Assembly (NCBI RefSeq): GCF_019704555.1
Contig: NZ_AP024745.1
Location: 7,944,501-8,008,500 of the forward strand
Length of the DNA: 64,000 nucleotides
From: Actinoplanes sp. L3-i22
Lineage (GTDB): Bacteria; Actinomycetota; Actinomycetes; Mycobacteriales; Micromonosporaceae
Direction of reading: 5' to 3'
In this document: piece after piece, positions 15,193-24,100 of the stretch
Layout of the letters: each line of letters starts with the position of its first letter
Numbering within the stretch: position 1 is the first letter of the stretch
The notes under the pieces: generated by a model
The model's input: only the letters and a program-made list of their open reading frames with translations
Told to the model about the DNA's origin: nothing
Database searches by the model: none
Program-made: the position numbers and the translations under genes

Positions 15193-15842
15193 CGATCCTT
15201 GACCTGGAGGCCCAGGGTCTGGGCGAGGGCGGCGGCCGCCTCGGCCAGCTGGCCGGAGTCGATGATCGCGCCGCGCAGGAAGTCCCAGCCCTCGGCGACG
15301 TCCAGGCTGCGCGCCTTGCGGAAGTCCAGCTTCTTGACCGTGGTGCGGGTGAACCGGGCCCGGGAGATCGTCGAGCCCGGGAACGTGACGCCGGTCAGGG
15401 TGGCCGAGCCGAAGTCGACCTCGGTCAGGTCGCAGTCCCGGAACTCGACGTCGTGCAGGCGGGTGGCGCGCAGGTTGAGGCTGTCCAGCTTGCAGCCGCG
15501 CAGGACGACCCGCCGCCAGGTGCCGCCGTGCGCCTGGACGCCGGCCAGCACGCTGTCCTCGATCACGACGTCCAGCAGGTCGGTCTCCGACCAGGAGGTG
15601 CCGATCCAGCGGGTGCGGCCCATGCCGACGTCGCTGAACCGGGCGCCGCCCAGGTCGCCGCCGGTGAACGTGGTCGCGGTGAACGCGCACTCGTCGAACC
15701 GGGTGCCGCCGGCCTTCACGTCGTCGAACTCACCGCCGTCCAGGTGGCGGCCGGTGTAGTCCTCGTCCTGCGCCGGCTCGCTGTCGAACGGGCGCAGGTG
15801 CCTGGCGAACGGAAGATCCTCGGGGACACCCATGCCCGGCAC
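15189..15842 (-). CDS. Pentapeptide-repeat protein
   Basis: 217 residues; an ATG 9 nt further in is an alternative start. From about residue 40 to 175 the sequence follows the A(D/N)LXX-type pentapeptide rhythm (GGARFSDVGMGRTRW, LRGCKLDSLNLRATRLHDVEFRDCDLTEVDF), which folds into a right-handed beta helix. A helical C-terminus follows. Some members mimic DNA and protect gyrase, but most have no known role. The next gene on this strand is the ABC exporter that ends at 15909, 67 bp upstream. Confidence 0.88.
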   Translation of the reverse strand: MPGMGVPEDLPFARHLRPFDSEPAQDEDYTGRHLDGGEFDDVKAGGTRFDECAFTATTFTGGDLGGARFSDVGMGRTRWIGTSWSETDLLDVVIEDSVLAGVQAHGGTWRRVVLRGCKLDSLNLRATRLHDVEFRDCDLTEVDFGSATLTGVTFPGSTISRARFTRTTVKKLDFRKARSLDVAEGWDFLRGAIIDSGQLAEAAAALAQTLGLQVKDR

Positions 15843-15908
15843 GGTACCGGGCGCCGGCGGGACGTCGCGGGGCCGGGCCGATGGCCGTACCGGAAATCGG
15901 GTCTGCTC

Positions 15909-17780
15909 TCAATCCGGCTGATAGCCGGCCGCCTGCAGGGTGAAGAGCTGGGCGTACGTGCCGGCCGCCGCCATCAGCTCGCGGTGGGTACCGGATTCGA
16001 TCAGCGCGCCGCGGTCCATCACGAAGATCCGGTTGGCGTGCGTGACGTTCGCGAGCCGGTGCGTGATCAGGATCGTGGTGTGCGTGCCCTGCCGGTCGCG
16101 CAACGCCTGGAACAGGGCGTCCTCGGCGCGCGGGTCGAGCGCCGAGGACGGCTCGTCCATGATCAGCAGGGGTGCGTCGCGGAGGAACGCGCGGGCCGCG
16201 GTGATCCGCTGCCACTGGCCGCCGCTGAGGTCCTGTCCCTCTTTGAACGTGCGGTCGAGCAGCGTGTCGTAGCCGTGCGGCAGCTCCTGGATCATCTCGT
16301 GGGCGGCGGCGCGCAGGGCGGCGGCCTCGATCCGCACCGGATCCGCGGCGGCGTCCACGTCACCCATCGCGATGTTGGTGGCCGCGCTGAACGGCCACTT
16401 GTGGTGCTCCTGCAGCGCGACGCCGATCTGGCCGCGCAGGCCGGCGACGTCCCACTCCGGGTACGGCCGGCCGTTCCAGCTGATCGTCCCGCCGGACGGC
16501 TCGCGCAGCCCGGCGATCATCGCGGCCAGGGTCGACTTGCCGGAGCCGTTCTCGCCGACCAGCGCGATCGTCTCGCCGGCCCGGATCGTCAGGGTCACCG
16601 CGTCGACGGCCGGGCGGTCGCGATCCGGATAGCGCAGCGTCACGTCGCTGACCTGCAATTCCTTCAGGATTTCCGGTACGGGGCGGTCCGCGACCGTGGC
16701 CGGCAGGTGATCCCGGGCGGCGGCGAGAAAGCGTACGTACTCGTTGAAGAACTGTCCGCTGGCGTAGACCCGGTCCACCTGGAACGTCACCAGCGACAGC
16801 GCGCGCTGGGCGGCCTGCACCGCGATCACGCAGGTCGCGGCGGCCGCCAGCGGGATCTGGCCGTCCAGCAGCAGGAGGCCGAGCAGCCCGTAGACGCCGG
16901 CCAGGGCGACCCCGCCGGCCGACGCGCCGACGCTGGTCGTGGTGGTGACCCGCCGCGCGACGCCGAGCTCGACCGTGACCTGGGCGCCCATCACCCGGTC
17001 GTAGAGGCCGAGCAGGAACCCGCGCAGGCCGTACGAGCGCAGCTCGGCCGCCGACACCCGCTCGGCCATCAACTGCTGCAGCACCCACTGCCGGCGCCGG
17101 CGCGTCGAGCTGGCCAGGTAGCTCTGGAACCGGACGTGCCCGGCGCGCAGCGCGGCGTACCCGGTCGGGACCGTCGCCACCAGCAGCGCCAGCAGCAGCA
17201 GCGGGTGCACGGCGACCACCGCGATCAGCACGGCGAGCAGGCTGACCACGCCGGCGAACAGGTTCATGGTGTTCTGCACCAGCTCGATCGCGGCCTCGGT
17301 GCCGCGGGTGGCCCGCTCCATGCCCTCGGCGAACGTGTCGTCGTCGAACGCCTTCAGGTCCACGGCGGTGGTGTGCTCGAACAGCTCCCGCTCGACGACC
17401 AGGCGCACCCGGGGCGTCAGGCCGTTGAGCGCGTAGCCGACGGCCATGCCCAGCGCGCCGCGGATCGCGGTCGCCGCGGCCAGCCAGATCAGTGCCGGCA
17501 GCGCCGCGCGGACCCGGTCCGGGGTGGGGCCGCCGGCGAACAGCTGGATCAGCACCTGCTGGGTGGCGAGCAGGCCGAACGCGGCCAGCGCGCCGCTGGT
17601 CACGGTCGAGATCGCGACCAGGACCGTGCGCATCCGGTCGGCGTGCCAGGCGACCCGGACGGCCTTCCGGATCAGGCTCGGGAGCTCGGCGAAGACGCCC
17701 AGGATGCCGGCGTCGGCGCGAGCCCGCACCCCCGTCTCCCACCAGCTCGGGCGTAGTTCCGGGAGTACGGCTTCGCTCAT
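15909..17780 (-). CDS. ABC exporter half-transporter (permease + ATPase)
   Basis: 623 residues from ATG 17780. An N-terminal transmembrane domain of about six helices (about 45-330) is fused to an ATPase domain with Walker A GENGSGKST (about 409-417), signature LSGGQWQRI (near 518) and Walker B LLIMDEPSSALD (near 540), plus the H-loop in ILITHRLANV. Such half-transporters dimerise to export peptides, lipids or drugs. The cargo is unknown and no biosynthetic cluster is adjacent. The closest upstream gene on the strand is the radical SAM gene at 18074, separated by a structured repeat. Confidence 0.9.
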   Translation of the reverse strand: MSEAVLPELRPSWWETGVRARADAGILGVFAELPSLIRKAVRVAWHADRMRTVLVAISTVTSGALAAFGLLATQQVLIQLFAGGPTPDRVRAALPALIWLAAATAIRGALGMAVGYALNGLTPRVRLVVERELFEHTTAVDLKAFDDDTFAEGMERATRGTEAAIELVQNTMNLFAGVVSLLAVLIAVVAVHPLLLLALLVATVPTGYAALRAGHVRFQSYLASSTRRRRQWVLQQLMAERVSAAELRSYGLRGFLLGLYDRVMGAQVTVELGVARRVTTTTSVGASAGGVALAGVYGLLGLLLLDGQIPLAAAATCVIAVQAAQRALSLVTFQVDRVYASGQFFNEYVRFLAAARDHLPATVADRPVPEILKELQVSDVTLRYPDRDRPAVDAVTLTIRAGETIALVGENGSGKSTLAAMIAGLREPSGGTISWNGRPYPEWDVAGLRGQIGVALQEHHKWPFSAATNIAMGDVDAAADPVRIEAAALRAAAHEMIQELPHGYDTLLDRTFKEGQDLSGGQWQRITAARAFLRDAPLLIMDEPSSALDPRAEDALFQALRDRQGTHTTILITHRLANVTHANRIFVMDRGALIESGTHRELMAAAGTYAQLFTLQAAGYQPD

Positions 17781-17915
17781 ACCTCTAGCGGTAGCCGACC
17801 GTGGGCGGTCCGGGCCATCGGGCGGGCTCCCGGTTACCCCCATCGGGCCTCGATCGGCACATTCCGGGAGAATCCCGGGCTGCCAGCTCGCGGTTTCCGA
17901 CCGGGCGACGCCGCT

Positions 17916-18062
17916 GGGTTCTTATAAACCGCAACCACCCGCGGACGTCGCCCTTTCGGGCCTCGCGTTTTTGGGCGCCCCGCGCCCTGCGAGGACCGGA
18001 AGGGTCCCCGCGGGAGCGACGATCAGCTATTGGCCGCAGCCGGGGCAATGCTGAAGTTGATC
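17916..18062 (-). repeat. Structured 3'-UTR repeat element, copy 1
   Basis: Read on the minus strand, it begins with GATCAA 11 nt after the stop codon of the radical SAM gene (18074). It contains TGATCGTCGCTCCCGCGGGG, a distal stem GGTCCTCGC/GCGAGGCCC with one mismatch, an inner GGGCGC-ggg-GCGCCC hairpin and a terminal GGTTTATAAGAACCC hairpin. It shares most of its length with the copies at 45807 and 56854. No other feature is seen in the 293-bp gap. Confidence 0.8.
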
Positions 18063-18073
18063 GTGATTTTCGG

Positions 18074-19396
18074 TCAGGCTTCGGCGGGCTGCTCCGCGGC
18101 GGGGAGGCTGTCCATGAAGGAGCTGACCGAGAAGACGGCGTTGCCGGCGCCGGCCGGGCCGTAGCCGGGCGGGCTGGTCAGGCCGTTGGACTCCATCGTG
18201 GCGCGGTACGCCTCGAGCAGCCGGATGTGGTACTCCAGCGGGGCGCCGTTCGGGTTGGTCTTGCCCAGCGGGGTGGTCGGTTCCGGACACCAGGTGGTGA
18301 AGCGCGGGGTGATGCCGCGGGACATGAAGTACTGCAGGCCCTCGGTGGTGGACTCGATCGCCTCGTCGACCGTGCGGAACCCGAACGGCTCGGCCATCTC
18401 GATGCCGGCCACGAAGTTCGGGATGACGTTGCGCGGGCCGAAGACCTCCGCGGACTCCAGGATGCGGCGGTGCCACTCGGCGCGGCCCACGTAGCGCTCC
18501 TTGCCCGGGCAGTGCAGCTCGAACAGGCGCTTGTCCCACACCTCGTAGTTCGGGTGGTAGATCTGGATGCCGTAGTCCTTGAAGCGCTGCACGTCGGCCC
18601 GGGGCAGCGCCTGGGCGACGACCTTGCCGATCCAGCGGCCGGGGAAACGCTCCTCGATCGCCTCCGCGTACTGCCCGTAGAAGTCGGCCTCGGCCTTGCC
18701 GCCGACCTGCGAGGTGATGCTGCCGCCGGTCAGGGTGTACGCCGTGGACGTCTTCAGCGTGTCGTACTTGTCGATGATCGCGAGCGCCTCGAGGACCTCC
18801 TCGATCGGCTTGACCCCGGTGTACGGCCGGCCGGCGGCCTTGTGCTGGCGCCAGTTGTGGTTGATGTCGCAGTACTGGCACTCCTCCTTGGCGCCGAAGT
18901 ACTGACAGACGCGGAAGACCGTGAGGTAGACGAGGTAGCCCCACTGGATGGTGGGTGCGACCTCCATCACCTGCTTGCCGTTGGCCAGGGTGTGCCGGTA
19001 GTACTCCGGCATCGGCGGGAGGCCGACCTCGGCGATCGGACGGTCCTCGAGGAAGAGCGTGAGGCGGCCGTCGGCGTCCGGTTTCACCCGGTACGGCGAA
19101 GCCGGGTTGATCCGCACCGACACGACCGTGCGGCGCAGGTCGTAGGGCCCGCCGGTGAGGACGATCTCCTCCGGCGGGCGCTGCAGCGCGGCCTGGCCCA
19201 GCTCGGGGAGGGTGCGCAGGTCGAACGAGAAGATGAAGTAGGACTTGGGCTTGACGTCGCCGTTCTCGTTGTCGGTCAGCGCCGAGTCGTCGAACGCCAG
19301 ACCGCCACGCAGCAGATCCTCCTTGATCACCGCTTCCCGTGGAACGTTCGGGAACCGGCTCATCAAGTCCTCGATGAGGTCGGTGCGTGACTCCAT
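18074..19396 (-). CDS. Atypical radical SAM protein, unknown substrate
   Basis: 440 residues with GAGGCGAC just before the ATG at 19396. Cysteines at 164, 173 and 176 (VCQYFGAKEECQYCDIN) give a CX8CX2C motif instead of the standard CX3CX2C. They are followed by GGSITSQVGGK, which fits the SAM-binding glycine motif of a radical SAM barrel, and later IYHPNYEVWD and IPNFVAGIEM strands. Residues 1-150 form a long N-terminal extension without a recognised domain. It likely builds a carbon-centred radical for a modification or cofactor step, but the substrate is unknown. Divergent from the USP gene; a structured repeat follows the stop codon. Confidence 0.7.
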   Translation of the reverse strand: MESRTDLIEDLMSRFPNVPREAVIKEDLLRGGLAFDDSALTDNENGDVKPKSYFIFSFDLRTLPELGQAALQRPPEEIVLTGGPYDLRRTVVSVRINPASPYRVKPDADGRLTLFLEDRPIAEVGLPPMPEYYRHTLANGKQVMEVAPTIQWGYLVYLTVFRVCQYFGAKEECQYCDINHNWRQHKAAGRPYTGVKPIEEVLEALAIIDKYDTLKTSTAYTLTGGSITSQVGGKAEADFYGQYAEAIEERFPGRWIGKVVAQALPRADVQRFKDYGIQIYHPNYEVWDKRLFELHCPGKERYVGRAEWHRRILESAEVFGPRNVIPNFVAGIEMAEPFGFRTVDEAIESTTEGLQYFMSRGITPRFTTWCPEPTTPLGKTNPNGAPLEYHIRLLEAYRATMESNGLTSPPGYGPAGAGNAVFSVSSFMDSLPAAEQPAEA

Positions 19397-19487
19397 GTCG
19401 CCTCCTGTGCTTGTCTCAGCAACAGGCTATGCCGCCCTGATCAGGCTGACGAATGACCCTCAGCACGTTCGGCAGGTCGATATGTGC

Positions 19488-19565
19488 TTGACAAACGCTG
19501 AGCGCCCGCATTGCTGAACGGTTTCCGTCGGGATACAGTCTGCTTAACTGAACGCTGCACGTTCA
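19488..19565. promoter_or_regulatory. TTGACA and TGAACG-N5-CGTTCA inverted repeat before USP gene
   Basis: TTGACA lies at 19488-19493. A perfect 6-5-6 inverted repeat TGAACG/CGTTCA spans 19549-19565, ending 17 bp before the USP ATG. A degenerate copy (TGAACG-N5-CGTCGG) lies 35 bp upstream at 19514. This looks like a two-site operator. Confidence 0.5.
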
Positions 19566-19582
19566 CTTATTGGGTGGCGGCT

Positions 19583-20023
19583 ATGGGTAGGGACGGACCG
19601 GGCGCGATCCTGGTGGGCATCGACGGGTCGGCGTCATCGATGAACGCGGCGGCCTATGCGGCCGGCATGGCGCGCCGCCAGCACTGCCGGCTGATCGCCG
19701 TGTACGTCCGGGCCAATCCGCCGGCGCTGCTGCCGCTGGCCGACGCCGGCGGGCACGCCGCGGTCACCGCGATCGACGCGCAGAACGAGGTCGAGCGGGA
19801 GCTGCGGACCGCGTTCGAGCAGTACCTGCCGCAGCTCGGGGTCGATGCCGAGCTGGTCGTGCGCACCGGTGAGCCGTTCGCCGAGCTGACCGCCGCGGCC
19901 CGGGAGGCGCGGGCCGACGCGGTCATCGTGGGCCGTTCGGCCGGGATGCTGCACCGGATCGCCGGGTCGCTCGCCATCAAGCTGGTCCGCTGTGGGAAAT
20001 GGCCGGTCACGGTCGTACCGTAG
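19583..20023 (+). CDS. Universal stress protein (UspA family)
   Basis: 146 residues from ATG 19583; the frame is open further upstream, but the extra residues do not fit the family, which starts a few residues before ILVGIDGSASS. The ATP-binding signature is present at the C-terminus (VGRSAGMLHRIAGSLAIKLV...PVTVVP), so it belongs to the nucleotide-binding class. USPs aid survival under starvation or oxygen limitation. It is divergent from the radical SAM gene and has an inverted repeat at 19549-19565 just before the start. Confidence 0.9.
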   Translation: MGRDGPGAILVGIDGSASSMNAAAYAAGMARRQHCRLIAVYVRANPPALLPLADAGGHAAVTAIDAQNEVERELRTAFEQYLPQLGVDAELVVRTGEPFAELTAAAREARADAVIVGRSAGMLHRIAGSLAIKLVRCGKWPVTVVP

Positions 20024-20154
20024 GCGGATTTTGATCTTGATCTGAGCTACTTCACCGCAACCCAGTTGCCCTCATCCAAGGCCTGCAACCCCGGTGATAC
20101 CCGCCGATCGAAAGGGGCGCCCCCGAAAAGCAACCCGACGAGTGAGGCCCCCTG

Positions 20155-21618
20155 ATGAGCAACCGGCTCCGTGCAACCCTCCTGGCGTCCGCGCTCATGG
20201 CATCCTCACTCCTGATGGCGACTCCCGCGCACGCCGCGACCACCGCCGTCGCGCCGACCCTGGCCGGCCGGCTGGCCGCGGTGAAGGTCGCGAAGACGAT
20301 CAACTACTACCCGTCGAACGCCGGCTGGTCGGCGATGTGGACGAACTTCGACCCGGTCGCGATCGACGCGGACCTGGCCAAGGCCGCGGCCCTGGGCGCC
20401 AACAACGTGCGGGTGATCCTCTTCCCGGACGCGTTCGGCTACCCGACCCCGAAGGCCGAGTACGCCGAGAAGCTGCGCAAGTTCATCAGCATCGCGGACT
20501 CCTACGGGATGACCGTCAAGCTCACCCTGTTCGACTGGTGGGAGGGGTACAGCGAGGTGGCCCGGAGCGTGACCTGGGCGAAGGCGCTGATCGACCCGTA
20601 CAAGGACGACCCGCGGGTGGTCACGGTCGAGCTGAAGAACGAGTTCCAGCCGGACGACGCGGCCGCGGTCACCTGGGTCAGGCAGATCATCCCGGCGGTC
20701 CGGGCGATCGCCCCGAACCTGCCGCTGACCCTCTCGGTCGACGGCGGCACCGGCGCGGCCGGCATGGCGAAGATCAAGACCGCGCTGGCCGGCACGCCGC
20801 TGGACTACTACGACTTCCACTTCTACGGCAACTCGGAGCGCTCGCTCGCCGAGATCCGCAAGGCGCAGGCCGCCGTCTCGCCGGCCCCGATCGTGATCGG
20901 CGAGACCGGGGTCAGCAGCGGCGCGACCAGCGACGGGGAGCAGGCCGCCTACCTGGCCCGGGTGTTCCGGGCGGCGGCCGAGGCCGGCGTCGGGTCGGTG
21001 GCGCCGTGGACACTGAACGACTTCTCCGCCGGGGCGATCCCGGCGCAGTCGAACGTGTCGACGATCGCCGGGCAGTACACGTTCGGCCTGTACCGCTCGG
21101 ACGGCACCGCCAAGCTCGCCGCGTCCGTGGTGCGGACCGCGTGGACCGGCACGGCGATGCCGAACACCTATCTCAACCTGGGCTTCGAGGCGCCGGCGAA
21201 CGAGCTGACCTGGAAGGCGAACCAGCCCGAGGCGGGGGTCGGCACGGTCGTCACCGGGATGGCGCGGACCGGCTCCTACTCGCTGCGGTTCGCCGGCACC
21301 ACCCGGACCGCGTCCGGCCTGCCGTCGATGCGGACCGCGCCGATCACGCCGGTGCAGCCGAACTACAAGTGGCGGGCCGAGGCGTACGCCCGCGGCTTCA
21401 GCGCGACCGGGGTCACCGAGATCTCGCTGAGCTGGTTCGACGCGGCCGGCAAGTGGATCAGCGAGAGCACCTCGAACCGGCTGCCGACCGGCAACACCAC
21501 CTGGACGAAGCTGGTGGTGGAGACGACCGCCCCGGCCGGCGCCGCCAGCGTGCAGCTGCACCTGAAGTCCGCCGACAACACCGGCACGGTCTACTTCGAC
21601 GACGTCGCGATGTCCTGA
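20155..21618 (+). CDS. Secreted GH5-like glycosidase with C-terminal beta-sandwich binding domain
   Basis: 487 residues. The signal peptide (1-27) is cut near AHA-AT. A TIM barrel (about 45-340) carries acid/base candidate E163 in VELKNE and nucleophile candidate E250 in IVIGETGV, the two-glutamate pattern of clan GH-A (GH5-like). Residues about 345-487 form a CBM4/9-like jelly roll (NLGFEAP...GTVYFDDVAMS), which usually binds a polysaccharide. It would cut a beta-glucan or mannan outside the cell; the specificity is not readable. No LacI-type site of the window's regulon is seen upstream. The gene ends 9 bp before the convergent PQQ-type gene. Confidence 0.85.
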   Translation: MSNRLRATLLASALMASSLLMATPAHAATTAVAPTLAGRLAAVKVAKTINYYPSNAGWSAMWTNFDPVAIDADLAKAAALGANNVRVILFPDAFGYPTPKAEYAEKLRKFISIADSYGMTVKLTLFDWWEGYSEVARSVTWAKALIDPYKDDPRVVTVELKNEFQPDDAAAVTWVRQIIPAVRAIAPNLPLTLSVDGGTGAAGMAKIKTALAGTPLDYYDFHFYGNSERSLAEIRKAQAAVSPAPIVIGETGVSSGATSDGEQAAYLARVFRAAAEAGVGSVAPWTLNDFSAGAIPAQSNVSTIAGQYTFGLYRSDGTAKLAASVVRTAWTGTAMPNTYLNLGFEAPANELTWKANQPEAGVGTVVTGMARTGSYSLRFAGTTRTASGLPSMRTAPITPVQPNYKWRAEAYARGFSATGVTEISLSWFDAAGKWISESTSNRLPTGNTTWTKLVVETTAPAGAASVQLHLKSADNTGTVYFDDVAMS

Positions 21619-21626
21619 CCTTCAGC

Positions 21627-22898
21627 TCAGCTCGGGGACACCCGATAGATGGCGCCGGCCAGGTCGTCGCTCACGTAGATGGCCTGGTCGGGGCCTTGCA
21701 CTGCCATGACCGGCCGGCCCCAGCGGTTGCCCTCGGCGTCCTGGAAACCGCCGAGCAGCGTGCGCTGCGGGCCGAGATCCCCCTTGCTCCAGGCGAAGAA
21801 CGACACCTCGGGCGCGCGCGGCGGCTTCCGGTTCCACGAGCCGTGGATGCCGACCAGCGCGCCCGCCCCGAACGGCGCCGGCAGCGTCGCGAAGCTCAGC
21901 CCGAGCGGCGCGGAGTGCGCGCCCATCCCCTGCTCGATCTCCGGAAGCGCCGCGCAGTCCAGCTTCTGCCCGTCGCGATTGAGCTGGTCATCGCGGTCCC
22001 AGGACCGATCAAGAGCAGGATTACAGTACGGCCAGCCGAGGTCCCGCCCCTGGGTCAGCTTGGCCAGCGGCTCCAGCGGATGATCGTTCACATAGCTCTG
22101 CTTGACTTTGTGATCGGCGGGGTCGGCGATGTTGTCCCGGTTGTTGACCGCGGTCCAGACCGCGCCGTCCGGTGCGATCGCCAGGCCGGTGCCGTTGCGC
22201 ACGCCGCGGGCGAAGACCGTGGGGGTCCCGCCGCCGGGCGGCGCCTTCAGGATGGTGGCCCGCTCCGGCGTGGCCGCCCGGTCCTCGGTGGAGATGTTGC
22301 CGGTGGAGCCGACCGAGACGTAGATCGTGCCGTCCCCACCGATCGCGACGCTCTTCAACGCGTGCGCGTAGGCGCCGCCCAGCTCGGGACTCTTCGCGTC
22401 GGGCAGGCCGTCGATCACCACCTTCTTCCCGGTGACCGCGCCGGCCGAGTAGGCGAAGGTGTCGACCTGATCGCTTTCGGCCACGTAGAGCGTGTCGCCC
22501 CGGAACGCCAGGCCGTGCGGCTGGTTCAGCCCACTGACCAGGGTGTGCTGTTGCGGGGCCGCGTCGGCGGCGCCGGGGATCAACTCGACGACGTCGCCGA
22601 GCTTGGGCCGGGAGACGAGCAGCCGCTGATCCGGCGTCCAGGCGAGCAGGCGGGCGCCGGGCACCCGGGCCCAGACCGTCACCGACCAGCCGGCCGGGGC
22701 CCGCATCGACCGGGCCCGGTCGAACGGCGCCGCGTCGGTGCCGGCCAGCGGGCGCACGGCGATGTCGGCCATCGCCGCCGCGGCCTCCGGGACCGGGGAG
22801 GCCGGGGTCGCGGCCATCGACTCGTCGCCCGAGGCCGTGCACCCGATCAGGGTCAGGCCGAGGCTGCCGGCCATCAGAGCTCGCATCACCGCTTTCAC
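21627..22898 (-). CDS. PQQ-dependent sugar/sorbosone dehydrogenase-like lipoprotein
   Basis: 423 residues from GTG 22898 (ATG four codons later is an alternative). The signal peptide has lipobox TLIGC, so it is lipid-anchored outside the cell. The rest is the six-bladed propeller of the soluble glucose/sorbosone dehydrogenase family: NQPHGLAFRGDTLYVAESDQV, KSVAIGGDGTIYVSVGSTGN, RNGTGLAIAPDGAVWTAVNNRD and GIHGSWNRKPP with its conserved histidines. The family oxidises aldoses with PQQ. No PQQ synthesis gene is in the window, so the cofactor would come from elsewhere. The subtilase-like gene at 22961 lies just upstream on the same strand. Confidence 0.88.
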   Translation of the reverse strand: MKAVMRALMAGSLGLTLIGCTASGDESMAATPASPVPEAAAAMADIAVRPLAGTDAAPFDRARSMRAPAGWSVTVWARVPGARLLAWTPDQRLLVSRPKLGDVVELIPGAADAAPQQHTLVSGLNQPHGLAFRGDTLYVAESDQVDTFAYSAGAVTGKKVVIDGLPDAKSPELGGAYAHALKSVAIGGDGTIYVSVGSTGNISTEDRAATPERATILKAPPGGGTPTVFARGVRNGTGLAIAPDGAVWTAVNNRDNIADPADHKVKQSYVNDHPLEPLAKLTQGRDLGWPYCNPALDRSWDRDDQLNRDGQKLDCAALPEIEQGMGAHSAPLGLSFATLPAPFGAGALVGIHGSWNRKPPRAPEVSFFAWSKGDLGPQRTLLGGFQDAEGNRWGRPVMAVQGPDQAIYVSDDLAGAIYRVSPS

Positions 22899-22950
22899 GC
22901 GACCGACCGTACCTGCTCGGCACGGCCGACCGCGGAACGAATTCCGGTCC

Positions 22951-22959
22951 TGTGGATAA
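22951..22959 (-). promoter_or_regulatory. Isolated perfect DnaA box
   Basis: The reverse strand reads TTATCCACA. The plus-strand context TGTGGATAACTC (22951-22962) is identical over 12 bp to the box at 6012-6023. It lies in the 62-bp gap between the PQQ-type gene and the subtilase-like gene. Confidence 0.35.
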
Positions 22960-22960
22960 C

Positions 22961-23857
22961 TCAAGCACCGAGGTTCAGCACCCGGTTCGGTGTGCCCTCG
23001 CGCAGGTTGTGCAGGACGCCCTTGGTGGCATTGGCGATCAGCCAGGCCTTGACCGCGGCCGGCCGCGCGCCCGGATGCGACTCCAGGTAGAGCGCCGCCG
23101 CGGCGGCCACCACCGGCGGGCCGGCGAACAGGGTCACGCACGGTCCGAAGTCGCGCCACGGGTTCGCGCCGACCGTGATCACCGCCGAGGAGCGGCCCGG
23201 GGACCAGCCGCACGCGTCCCGGTCGCGGTTGCCGGCGGTCACGGCGTAGACCAGGCCCGCCGCGACCGAGCCGGCGACCGCCTCGTCGAGCGCCCGGTTC
23301 GGCTCGCCGCTCAGGCCCAGACTCACCACCGTCGGGCCGCGCCGCTCCGCGGTGACCCGGTCGATCGCGGCGATCACCGCGGACGCGGTGCCGCACGCGG
23401 TGACCGGGTGGACGCGGGCGCCCGGCGCCCAGTACCGCAGGAGGCCGGCGGCCTCGGTCCCGTGCGCGCCGCAGTCGATCGGGTACGCCGTGACCCCGGC
23501 CCCGGTCGCCGACCCGCTCGTCCCGACGTCACCGCGGTACGGGCCGCCGGCGTCCGGGGTCACCGTCCCGTCCGCCACGACGTACTCGACCGCGGGGTCG
23601 GCCCGCAACGCGGTCAGCTGGGCCGCGGACAACACCGCGGCGAAGCCGTCGAGCGCGTGGTGGTACTCCCGGTCGACGTGGACACCGATCGCGCGGGCGT
23701 GCCGGAGCGCCGCTGCCGCGGCCGGCGCCCGGCGCAGCACGACGAGGTAGTGCTCGTCGGGCCGCTGATCGGCGGGTGGGGCGCCCACGGCCCGAGCCGC
23801 TACGGCGAGTGACGAGATGGCTAGAACGGCGACGGCCGCCGCGAGGGTTCTTCTCAT
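22961..23857 (-). CDS. Subtilisin-like S8 protein without catalytic serine (probable pseudoenzyme)
   Basis: 298 residues from ATG 23857. Signal peptide (1-25), an inhibitor I9-type propeptide (about 36-100, HYLVVLRRAP...VEYVVADG), then a shortened peptidase S8 domain. The aspartate (ID128) and histidine (H132 in GAHGTEAAG) are only four residues apart, where active subtilases have about 30-40 between them. The oxyanion asparagine is present (N210 in AVTAGNRDRD). The block that should read GTSMATPHVAG is VTLFAGPPVVAAAAALYL, with F244 where the serine belongs. Proteolysis is therefore unlikely; a binding or inhibitory role is possible. It lies just upstream of the PQQ-type lipoprotein. Confidence 0.8.
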   Translation of the reverse strand: MRRTLAAAVAVLAISSLAVAARAVGAPPADQRPDEHYLVVLRRAPAAAAALRHARAIGVHVDREYHHALDGFAAVLSAAQLTALRADPAVEYVVADGTVTPDAGGPYRGDVGTSGSATGAGVTAYPIDCGAHGTEAAGLLRYWAPGARVHPVTACGTASAVIAAIDRVTAERRGPTVVSLGLSGEPNRALDEAVAGSVAAGLVYAVTAGNRDRDACGWSPGRSSAVITVGANPWRDFGPCVTLFAGPPVVAAAAALYLESHPGARPAAVKAWLIANATKGVLHNLREGTPNRVLNLGA

Positions 23858-24100
23858 GGATCCACGGTGCTGACCAGGGTGGAGTCGGGGCATCGGCACC
23901 GATACCCAGGAAAACTATTGGCAGGGTGGCCGATATGGGCGTGACGGGACGTGACGTACCGGGATTCATCGTGTCGAGACCTGTCACCCGCCCGTCACAG
24001 CGCGCCCTCCAGGCAGCCAAAGCCCTGGTCAAGGTGGCTTTTGGACGCCGTACGGCCGATGCCCCGGGTTCACGGTGATCCGTTAAGCTTCCGGCCCGGT

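Noticed and set aside
13629..17756. 1375-codon plus-strand open frame
   Set aside because: Runs antisense or out of frame across the amidase, pentapeptide and ABC exporter genes, each with intact family motifs; low-complexity composition.
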